Assembly: GCA_012522165.1 (NCBI GenBank)
Contig: JAAYKZ010000116.1
Coordinates: forward strand, 1 to 14,796
Direction: 5' to 3'
DNA: 14,796 nt
From: Clostridiales bacterium
GTDB taxonomy: Bacteria > Bacillota > Clostridia > Caldicoprobacterales > UBA3941
Shown here one piece after another: positions 7,194 through 14,137 of the stretch. Position 1 is the first letter of the stretch; each line of letters starts with the position of its first letter. A model generated the notes under the pieces. It worked only from the letters and a program-made list of their open reading frames with translations. It made no database searches and was not told the DNA's origin. The translations under genes were made by a program, and so were the position numbers.

Positions 7194-8072
7194 ATGAAGA
7201 TAGGTTCTCTTTTTGGCGTAGATGTAAATATTAGTATAACCCTGGTGGTACTCATTGTTATTGCCATTTTTTTAGGTAGAGGAACTGAAATTGCCACCAT
7301 TTTTTTCGTCTTTATGGCTCATGAAACCGCTCATGTTCTAGTTGCTAAAGCGTTGAAAATGAATGTGGCTGAAATTGAGCTGCTTCCTTTTGGGGGAGCA
7401 GTTAGAATAGAAAGTGTCTTTGAGCTCAATCCCATAAATGAAATATGTATTGCATTGGCAGGACCTGGAATAAATATAGTTTTATTGTTAGGATATTCAG
7501 CCCTTCAAAATTTGGGGATTGTAAGTCCTAATAACAATGATACCTTTGCTAGGGCTAATTTAATGCTTGCTCTATTTAATTTACTGCCAGCCCTGCCTCT
7601 AGATGGAGGTAGGGTGCTAAGAGCTATCTTAGCTAGAGATATTGGCATGAAAAAGGCTACTACAGTTGCGGCCTATGGTGGACTTATATTATCTCTTTTT
7701 ATGGCCATGACAGGACTTTATGCTATATATATGAAGGTTTTTAATCCTAATTTTTTTCTTCTATCTGGATTTTTAGCCTATTCAGCTTTAAAAGAAAAGC
7801 GTACCGCTTCCTATATTGCTGTAAGGGATATTACTTTCAAAAGGGATATCATATCCAAGGAAGGGGCCCTAGTTACCAGAGAATTGGTGGTTTTATATGA
7901 TATGCCCTTAAAAGATATAATTAAAAAATTTGTTCCTCATCGTTATCATTTTATTAAAGTAGTGGATCACAGCCTAAGGATATGGGGCTATTTAGATGAA
8001 ACTGAAATAGTTAATGGTATTATGGATTATGGTGCAAATATTCAAGTTGGAAGATTACTGCGTGGCAGATGA
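7194..8072 (+). CDS. spoIVFB: Intramembrane metalloprotease SpoIVFB (site-2 protease, M50B)
   Basis: A zinc protease that cuts pro-sigma-K inside the mother-cell/forespore membrane late in sporulation. It has 292 residues. About six membrane segments carry the active site: HETAH (H43, E44, H47) in the second helix, and NLLPALPLDGGR with metal ligand D137. These residue numbers coincide with the E44 and D137 positions known for B. subtilis SpoIVFB. The C-terminal part (about 205–292) is soluble and CBS-domain-like, as in the B. subtilis enzyme, where it senses ATP and binds substrate. ATG at 7194 has AGAGGAAG (7175–7182). Pairing with spoIVFA just upstream makes the sporulation role much more likely than a general site-2 protease. 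Confidence 0.9.
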   Translation: MKIGSLFGVDVNISITLVVLIVIAIFLGRGTEIATIFFVFMAHETAHVLVAKALKMNVAEIELLPFGGAVRIESVFELNPINEICIALAGPGINIVLLLGYSALQNLGIVSPNNNDTFARANLMLALFNLLPALPLDGGRVLRAILARDIGMKKATTVAAYGGLILSLFMAMTGLYAIYMKVFNPNFFLLSGFLAYSALKEKRTASYIAVRDITFKRDIISKEGALVTRELVVLYDMPLKDIIKKFVPHRYHFIKVVDHSLRIWGYLDETEIVNGIMDYGANIQVGRLLRGR

Positions 8073-8124
8073 TGTATAATAAAAATAATGTTACTTTATA
8101 AGAAAAAAGTAAGGAGGCACAATT

Positions 8125-9963
8125 TTGAATAAAGAGTTTTTGGACAGGCTTCTAGGTCAGGTAGAAAAACCTGTTAGATATATGGGTAATGAATATAATA
8201 TGGTGATTAAGGATCCAAACAAAGTGGATATCCGCTTTGCTTTTGCTTTTCCTGATGTATATGAAGTAGGCATGTCTCATCTGGGCATGAAGATTCTTTA
8301 TCACATGATCAATGAAAGAGAAGATGCCTATTGTGAGAGGGTATTTTCGCCTTGGCCTGATATGGAGCAAAAGATGCGGGAGCATAATATACCCATGTTT
8401 GCTCTAGAGACCAAGGAGCCCATTAAAAATTTTGATATTATTGGGTTTACTCTACAATATGAGCTTAGCTATACTAATGTCTTAAATATTTTAGATTTGG
8501 CACAAATTCCTCTAACTTGGCAAGAACGTAGTAATGATCATCCCTTAATAATAGCCGGTGGCCCTTGTGCATATAACGTGGAGCCTATGGCAGACTTTTT
8601 TGATTTGGTGGTTATGGGTGAAGGTGAGGAGGGCACCCATGAACTTCTAGATCTTTATTTAGATTGCAAAAAACAGGGTTTAGACAGGCTTGAATTCTTG
8701 TATAGGGCTGTCAATATAGATGGTGTTTACGTTCCTAGGTTCTATACCGTTGAATATAAAGAAGACAGTACAATTTCTAAGATAGAGCCTGTAAATGGAA
8801 GTGTGCCAAAGACCATAAGGAAGCGGATCATAAAAGATTTGGACAAAGCATACTATCCTGAAACCATGGTAGTGCCCTATATGGACATAGTTCATGACAG
8901 AGTTATGTTGGAAGTATTTAGGGGCTGCACTAGAGGCTGCCGTTATTGCCAGGCGGGGATGATTTATAGGCCAGTACGGGAGAGAACACCAGAAAAACTA
9001 TTGGAGCTGGCTGAAAAATTAATTAAAAACACTGGATATGAGGAAATATCCTTATCTTCTTTAAGCACTGGAGACTATTCCCAACTGGAAAAGTTGGTAA
9101 GAGGGCTAATGGCACGATTTAAGGATAAGAAGGTAGGTTTATCTCTGCCATCCCTAAGACTTGATTCCTTTGAAAAAGAGCTAGCTGACGAGGTGCAAAA
9201 GGTGCGTAAGACAGGTCTAACCTTTGCTCCAGAAGCCGGCAGTCAGAGACTTAGAGATATAATAAACAAAGGTATAATCGAAGATGATCTTATGAACAGC
9301 GTAGAGGATGCTTTTAAATCAGGATGGACAACGGTAAAACTTTATTTCATGATAGGCTTACCTGAGGAGACAGAGGAAGATCTAAAGGGTATTGGTGAAT
9401 TGGCACGTAAAATCAAGGATTGTTACTTTGATACAGTAAAAGAAAAAGGCAAGAAAGCTTTAAGGATAAATATAAGCACTTCTTCCTTTGTTCCCAAAGC
9501 CTTTACTCCATTTCAATGGGTGGCACAAAACTCAATGGAAGAGTTAGAGAGGAAACAAAAGCTATTACAAAAAGAGCTTAGAATCAAGAATGTACAGTAT
9601 AGTTGGAATGACCCTGAGGCAAGTTTTCTTGAGGCGGTTTTTGCCAGAGGAGATAGACGCCTAGGTAAGGTCATAAAAAGAGCATGGGAAAAAGGCTGTA
9701 CTTTTGACGGCTGGGCAGAGCTGTTTAAATTCGAAACTTGGATGGAAGCTTTTGAAGAAGAGGGTATAGATCCCCATTTCTATGCAAATAGGCAGAGAGA
9801 AGCTGACGAAGTATTTCCCTGGGATCATATAGATGTTGGTGTTACCAAGAAATATTTGTGGAGAGAATACCAAAAGGCTTTAAAGATGGAGCTAACGGAA
9901 GATTGCAGATTAAATTGTACTGGCTGTGGTGTCAGCTTATTGGGAGAGGGGATATGTACATGA
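8125..9963 (+). CDS. B12-binding-type radical SAM protein, TIGR03960 family
   Basis: It has 612 residues. The N-terminal part (about 35–180) resembles a cobalamin-binding Rossmann fold (DIRFAFAFPDVYEVGMSHLG; IAGGPCAYNVEPMADFFD). The radical SAM core starts at RGCTRGCRYCQAG with cluster ligands C268, C272 and C275 and continues through TFAPEAGSQRLRDIINKG and YFMIGLPEE. The C-terminus carries a second cysteine group, C594, C598 and C601 with the same CxxxCxxC spacing, plus C611, which might bind another metal or Fe–S cluster. The family nearly always travels with the DUF2344 protein encoded next and lies beside rng and ribosomal protein genes. Its reaction is unknown to me; an RNA or ribosomal-protein modification has been a reasonable guess. 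TTG at 8125 has AAGGAGG (8111–8117) at 7 nt. Confidence 0.88.
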   Translation: MNKEFLDRLLGQVEKPVRYMGNEYNMVIKDPNKVDIRFAFAFPDVYEVGMSHLGMKILYHMINEREDAYCERVFSPWPDMEQKMREHNIPMFALETKEPIKNFDIIGFTLQYELSYTNVLNILDLAQIPLTWQERSNDHPLIIAGGPCAYNVEPMADFFDLVVMGEGEEGTHELLDLYLDCKKQGLDRLEFLYRAVNIDGVYVPRFYTVEYKEDSTISKIEPVNGSVPKTIRKRIIKDLDKAYYPETMVVPYMDIVHDRVMLEVFRGCTRGCRYCQAGMIYRPVRERTPEKLLELAEKLIKNTGYEEISLSSLSTGDYSQLEKLVRGLMARFKDKKVGLSLPSLRLDSFEKELADEVQKVRKTGLTFAPEAGSQRLRDIINKGIIEDDLMNSVEDAFKSGWTTVKLYFMIGLPEETEEDLKGIGELARKIKDCYFDTVKEKGKKALRINISTSSFVPKAFTPFQWVAQNSMEELERKQKLLQKELRIKNVQYSWNDPEASFLEAVFARGDRRLGKVIKRAWEKGCTFDGWAELFKFETWMEAFEEEGIDPHFYANRQREADEVFPWDHIDVGVTKKYLWREYQKALKMELTEDCRLNCTGCGVSLLGEGICT

Positions 9964-10658
9964 GGTTAGTTGTAAAATATACAATAGGAGAAAAAGTTAA
10001 GTATATTTCCCATTTAGATTTTATGAGATTGGTGCAAAGAGCGTTGAGAAGGGCAGAGATACCAGTGGCTTACAGTAAGGGATTTAATCCCCATCCCAAG
10101 CTTTCTTTTGCCTCTGCTTTGGCTGTAGGCACCCTTAGTGATGGAGAGTATCTTGATATTATTTTGGATAGAGAAATGGATCCTAAAACCTTATGTCATA
10201 GGATGAACGAAAAACTGCCTGAAGGCATAAGGTTTGTAGAGGCAGTAGCCATAGATGAAAAAGCTCCTTCCCTAATGAGTCTCATAGAAAGAGGGGAATA
10301 TTTAATCAAGATATCTGGTGTAAAAAGTAGAAAAATAGATGCTGTATCCTTGATAGAAAACTTCCTAAAACAAACTGAAATAGTAACTATAAAGAAGACC
10401 AAAAAGGGAGACCGTCAAGTTAATATAAGACCCATGATTCACAAGATAGATATAATAGATCAGCACCAAGACGGGATCACTATAAAGGCATTAGTTAGTA
10501 CAGGCAGCAAGGCAAACTTAAGGCCAGAGCAGCTAATAGAAGCTTTGCTTGATTTTGCCAATATATCTTATTACCCTGAATTCCTTGTACAAATACACCG
10601 TCTAGATTTGTATCTTTTTCAGGACGGTAAGTTGGTAACACCTGTTGATATGGAATAG
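9960..10658 (+). CDS. DUF2344 / TIGR03936 family protein, partner of the radical SAM protein
   Basis: It has 232 residues and starts MRLVVKYTIGEKVKYISHLDFMRLVQRALRR-like (the first residues are MRLVVKYTIG). Conserved family features include the SHLDFMR segment and YSKGFNPHPKLSFASAL. The start is set at ATG 9960, whose ATGA overlaps the upstream TGA. GGGAGAGGGG (9942–9951) sits 8 nt before it, while an in-frame ATG at 9954 is too close to that site. The overlap implies translational coupling and probably fixed stoichiometry with the radical SAM protein; in some organisms the two are fused. Function is not known. It is soluble, with no membrane segments. rng follows after 12 nt. Confidence 0.88.
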   Translation: MRLVVKYTIGEKVKYISHLDFMRLVQRALRRAEIPVAYSKGFNPHPKLSFASALAVGTLSDGEYLDIILDREMDPKTLCHRMNEKLPEGIRFVEAVAIDEKAPSLMSLIERGEYLIKISGVKSRKIDAVSLIENFLKQTEIVTIKKTKKGDRQVNIRPMIHKIDIIDQHQDGITIKALVSTGSKANLRPEQLIEALLDFANISYYPEFLVQIHRLDLYLFQDGKLVTPVDME

Positions 10659-10670
10659 GGGGACAGGAAA

Positions 10671-12197
10671 TTGGGGAAAAAGATCATAGTTGATGTGCAG
10701 AATGATCAAACTCGAGTTGCTCTACTTGAAGATGATGAGTTAGTAGAATTATATATGGAAGGTGAAGATAGCCAGGGGATAGTAGGAAATATATATAGAG
10801 GCAAGGTAGAAAATGTTCTTCCTGGTATGCAGGCTGCTTTTGTGGATATAGGACTTGATAAGAATGCCTTTCTCTATGTAGGAGATATCACTACGGATAA
10901 AACAGAATTTGAATTTTCTGAAGAACAAGATACTGGAGAAAACGATGCAAAGATGTTATCAATTAGGGATATAATAAGTAGAGGACAAGAGTTAACTGTT
11001 CAAGTGTTAAAGGAACCTATCGGAACCAAGGGAGCTAGGGTAACAACTCAGATTACTTTACCAGGCAGATATTTGGTCTTAATGCCTACTGTTAATTATG
11101 TTGGAGTATCTAGGAGAATTGAAGAAGATGATGAAAGGAAGCGTCTAAAAGAAATAGCTGAGCGTATTAAACCTCAACACATGGGTGTAATAGTAAGAAC
11201 TGCAGCACAGGGCAAAGACCAAGAAGATTTCATACAGGATATGGATTTTTTATGTAGATTATGGGCCAAGATTCAGGCAAAGGAATGGCGAGGTAAAGTT
11301 CCCAGGGTTTTGCATGAGGATAAGGATATTATATATAAAACCATTAGGGATTTTTATGATCCAGATATAGAGAAAATTATAATTAATGACAAGGAAGAGT
11401 ATGAAAGAACTTTAGAATTTGCTGGTGTTCTTTTTCCAGGGCTGGAAAAGAAGATGGTGCTTTTTGATAAGCCGGAAGGAGTATTCCAGTACTATGGCAT
11501 AGAATCCAAAATAGAAAAGGCTATCCAAAAGAAAGTTTGGCTTAAAAATGGTGGTTATTAAATTATTGATACAACGGAAGCATTGACAGTTATTGATGTT
11601 AATACTGGAAAGTTTGTAGGTTCAAAGGATTTAGAAGATACAGTGCTTAAGACTAATTTGGAAGCAGCCCAGGAAATTGCACATCAAATTAGACTTAGGG
11701 ATATTGGAGGCATTATCATTATTGATTTTATAGATATGACTCAAGAAGAGAGTAAAAATAAAGTGCTGGAAGTTCTTAAAAATGCTCTAAAAAAAGATAG
11801 AACCAAGACCAATGTTGTAGGCTTTACAGGTTTGGGCTTGGTAGAGATGACCAGAAAAAAAGTAAGAAGCAGGTTATCATCTAAACTACTAAAACCCTGT
11901 CCCTATTGCCATGGAACTGGCAGAGTATATTCCGAAGCTATGATAGTTGCAAGAGTAGAAAAAGAGATTGAGAATATGGTAAAGACATCTAAGATATGGG
12001 GCGTGGTGGTGGAAGTACATCCAAATGTGGCTAGGTTATGGACAGAAGATGGGGAAAAGAATATTGAGATTCTGGAAAAGAGTCTAGATTGTAAGATATA
12101 TATAAAAGAAAACTATAATTTACACATAGAGGAAAGTGCAGTACATCCTTTGGTTAATCAGCAGGTTGCTGAAAAGTTCTTTCTTGAAAATAAGTAA
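10671..12197 (+). pseudogene. rng: Ribonuclease G (RNase E/G family), interrupted by one in-frame TAA
   Basis: The family cleaves single-stranded RNA, preferring 5'-monophosphate ends, in rRNA maturation and mRNA decay. The frame is collinear for 507 sense codons, close to E. coli RNase G (489), with a TAA at codon 297 (11559–11561). Before it lie the S1 domain (about 38–120, RGKVENVLPGMQAAFVDIG) and the 5'-sensor/RNase H-like region. After it lie the catalytic aspartates D309 (TVIDVNTG) and D352 (IIIDFIDM) and the Zn-link CPYC (C410, C413). Family members read GGYLIID at the break; here it is GGY-stop-IID, so TTA Leu became TAA by one base change. No frame is lost. A TTG at 11583 could restart translation, but its GGAAG is only 2 nt away. 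The start TTG at 10671 follows AGGGGG. A sequencing error remains possible. Confidence 0.85.
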
Positions 12198-12215
12198 TTC
12201 TTAGTAATTACTATG

Positions 12216-12251
12216 GAACCGCCCTGCCCTATTTTTCGACTCTGGTGGTTC
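12216..12251 (+). other. Inverted repeat between rng and alaA
   Basis: GAACCGCC (12216–12223) pairs with GGTGGTTC (12244–12251) over 8 bp including one G-T, enclosing a 20-nt loop. No T tract follows, so it is a poor intrinsic terminator. It abuts the -35 of the alaA promoter and could instead be an operator or remnant. The loop contains CTGCCCTATTTT, identical to the 3' arm of the minE terminator. Confidence 0.35.
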
Positions 12252-12280
12252 TTGATGTTGATATGATAAGCTGTTATAGT
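12252..12280 (+). promoter_or_regulatory. Sigma-A-type promoter for alaA
   Basis: TTGATG (12252–12257) is separated by exactly 17 nt from TATAGT (12275–12280), with a TGT extension (12272–12274) just before the -10. Transcription should begin near 12287, giving a leader of about 30 nt. This is one of the two best promoter matches in the window and makes alaA its own transcription unit. Confidence 0.7.
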
Positions 12281-12316
12281 GATGGCCAAAGATGTGAAGT
12301 GGGAGGGCGAATTTAA

Positions 12317-13537
12317 TTGAGAATAATAAAGAAATCGAAGAAACTGGAAAACGTTTGTTATGATATAAGAGGACCAGTATTGGATGAATCCAAAAGGCTG
12401 GAGGAGGAAGGGTACAATATAATTAAATTAAATATTGGTAATCCTGCACCCTTTGGCCTTAATGCGCCTGATGAAATAATAGTTGATTTAATTATGAATT
12501 TGAAGAACGCCCAGGGATATAGTGATTCTAAAGGAATTTTTTCTGCTAGAAAAGCTGTAATGCATTATTGCCAAGAGAAGAATATTGAGGGAGTTGGCAT
12601 AGAGGATATATATATTGGTAATGGAGTTAGCGAACTTATTATGATGTCCATGCAGGGCTTGTTGGACAACGGAGACGAAGTTTTGATACCAGCTCCAGAT
12701 TATCCTCTGTGGACTGCTGCAGTTAATCTTGCAGGAGGGAAACCTGTACATTATATATGTGATGAGCAATCAGACTGGTGTCCAGATCTAGAGGATATGG
12801 CAAAAAAAATTACGCCCAATACAAAGGGAATTGTAGTTATTAACCCCAATAATCCTACAGGAGCGGTTTATCCTGTAGAAATATTGGAGGGGATTATTGA
12901 TTTAGCAAGACAACATGACTTAATTATTTTTGCCGATGAAATTTATGATAAAATTTTATATGATGAAATTACTCACACTTCTATAGCTTCTTTAGCAGAT
13001 GATGTGTTGTTTATAACTATGAATGGTCTGTCCAAGTCCCATAGAATTGCTGGATTTAGGGCAGGCTGGATGGTTATAAGTGGTGATAAATCTGGAGCTA
13101 AGGATTATATAGAGGGATTGAATATGCTAGCTTCAATGCGTCTGTGCAGCAATGTGCCAGCCCAATATACCATTCAAACAGCCTTGGGAGGTTATCAGAG
13201 CATAAAGGATTATGTAAGTCCTGGAGGTAGGCTTAGAGAGCAGAGAGATTATGCATGGGAGCGGTTAAATAGTATACCTGGAATCTCTTGTGTTAAGCCC
13301 AAGGGAGCCTTCTATTTGTTTCCTAAAATAGATGTAAAGCGTTACAATATTGTGGATGACGAAAAATTCGTTCTAGATTTTCTGTTACAGGAGAAGGTTC
13401 TGTTGGTTCAAGGTACTGGGTTTAATTGGCCAGAGCCTGATCATTTTAGGATAGTATTTTTACCTAATCTGACAGATTTAAAAGAAGCTCTGGATAGGTT
13501 AGAAAATTTCTTGTCAGATTATGAGCAAAAGGTTTAA
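12317..13537 (+). CDS. alaA: Alanine-type aminotransferase (AlaA family, PLP-dependent)
   Basis: Fold-type I aminotransferase that forms alanine from pyruvate using glutamate as donor. It has 406 residues, the same length as E. coli AlaA within one residue. The PLP lysine is K240 (NGLSKSHRIAGFRAGW), with INPNNPTG at 175–182 (N179), ADEIYD with D207, and substrate carboxylate-binding R378 (DHFRIVFLP). Long stretches match my memory of E. coli AlaA, for example KLENVCYDIRGPVL and LNIGNPAPFG, an unusually close match for a Firmicute. TTG at 12317 follows GGGAGGG (12301–12307) at 9 nt. It has its own promoter and a strong terminator, so it is monocistronic. A neighbouring specificity such as 2-aminobutyrate or valine–pyruvate transamination cannot be excluded. 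Confidence 0.9.
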   Translation: MRIIKKSKKLENVCYDIRGPVLDESKRLEEEGYNIIKLNIGNPAPFGLNAPDEIIVDLIMNLKNAQGYSDSKGIFSARKAVMHYCQEKNIEGVGIEDIYIGNGVSELIMMSMQGLLDNGDEVLIPAPDYPLWTAAVNLAGGKPVHYICDEQSDWCPDLEDMAKKITPNTKGIVVINPNNPTGAVYPVEILEGIIDLARQHDLIIFADEIYDKILYDEITHTSIASLADDVLFITMNGLSKSHRIAGFRAGWMVISGDKSGAKDYIEGLNMLASMRLCSNVPAQYTIQTALGGYQSIKDYVSPGGRLREQRDYAWERLNSIPGISCVKPKGAFYLFPKIDVKRYNIVDDEKFVLDFLLQEKVLLVQGTGFNWPEPDHFRIVFLPNLTDLKEALDRLENFLSDYEQKV

Positions 13538-13549
13538 GACATCAAGACG

Positions 13550-13586
13550 AAGACGTCTCTATTAAGAGGCGTCTTTTTTGTTTTTG
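13550..13586 (+). terminator. Strong intrinsic terminator after alaA
   Basis: A 10-bp stem (AAGACGTCTC, 13550–13559, with GAGGCGTCTT, 13566–13575, one T-G pair) closes the 6-nt loop TATTAA. It is followed by T6 (13574–13579) and, after one G, five more Ts. It starts 12 nt after the alaA stop. Confidence 0.9.
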
Positions 13587-13592
13587 GAGATA

Positions 13593-13621
13593 GGAACATA
13601 TTTTAGTTTAGCAGGTATGAT
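13593..13621 (+). promoter_or_regulatory. Possible promoter for the flavin-barrel/E1-alpha operon
   Basis: GGAACA (13593–13598), 17 nt, then TATGAT (13616–13621). The -10 matches five of six consensus bases and the -35 only three. A strong terminator lies just upstream, so a promoter must exist in the roughly 100 nt before 13685; this is the best match I see there. Confidence 0.35.
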
Positions 13622-13684
13622 ATCAGTTTATATGAAATATAAAAATAAGTGGTATTTAGGGATTTGAGATAGGAGGTATGAGGA

Positions 13685-14137
13685 TTGTATAAGTATGAGT
13701 TTTTTAACTGTCTGGATAGCCTTATAGCTGATGCAAAAACTGCAATTTTGGCTACTGTGGATGATGATGGACGACCCAAAATGCGATGGATGACCCCTAC
13801 TACTTTAAAGGATAGGCAAGGGTTTATATATTCAGTAGCTGCTAAGAATTCAAAAAAGATAGATGAGTTAAGCAAAAATCCCAAGGTGGAGTGGATGATA
13901 CAAAGTAGGGCATTAGATCGCATTATTAATATAAAAGGACATATAAACATAATTGATAATCCTTCCATGAAAACGGAGATTCTTCAAAGCATTGGTAAGA
14001 GACTAAATGTGTTTTGGAAGATAAATCTTGAAAATACCGAATTTGTAGTATTGGAGACTGTTTTGGAAGAAGCGGTGTATTTTGAACCAATGAAGGGGAG
14101 GACAGAAAGAATTGGTTTTGGGGAGGGAGATAAATGA
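13685..14137 (+). CDS. Pyridoxamine 5'-phosphate oxidase-like FMN-binding split-barrel protein
   Basis: It has 150 residues. The N-terminal half has the signature of the small split-barrel flavin-binding family often annotated general stress protein 26-like: AILATVDDDGRPKMRWMTP (20–38) followed by FIYSVAAKNSKKIDELSKNPKVEW (47–70). The long C-terminal part of true PdxH is missing, so B6 synthesis is unlikely. Members bind FMN, F420, heme or nothing, and the substrate here is unknown. TTG at 13685 has a perfect AGGAGGT (13671–13677) at 7 nt. An ATG at 13678 is in another frame and stops after four codons. Its stop overlaps the start of the E1-alpha gene (ATGA), implying translational coupling and perhaps a shared pathway. 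Confidence 0.8.
   Translation: MYKYEFFNCLDSLIADAKTAILATVDDDGRPKMRWMTPTTLKDRQGFIYSVAAKNSKKIDELSKNPKVEWMIQSRALDRIINIKGHINIIDNPSMKTEILQSIGKRLNVFWKINLENTEFVVLETVLEEAVYFEPMKGRTERIGFGEGDK

Noticed and set aside
8075..8080. A perfect TATAAT just after spoIVFB as a promoter for the radical SAM gene
   Set aside because: No acceptable -35 at 16–18 nt and no TG extension; in A/T-rich DNA this hexamer alone is weak evidence.
8091..8112. TTACTTT/AAAGTAA hairpin before the radical SAM gene
   Set aside because: A 7-bp A/T-rich stem with no T tract; it touches only the edge of the ribosome binding site and is probably chance.
9858..9959. An upstream extension of the DUF2344 gene
   Set aside because: The frame is open, but the extension lies wholly within the radical SAM gene and has no site; the conserved protein starts at MRLVVKYT with an ATGA overlap.
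11562..11600. Frameshift, selenocysteine or programmed recoding as the cause of the rng break
   Set aside because: Both sides are in the same frame, the codon is TAA (not TGA or TAG), and I see no stimulatory structure directly after it; a point mutation is simplest.
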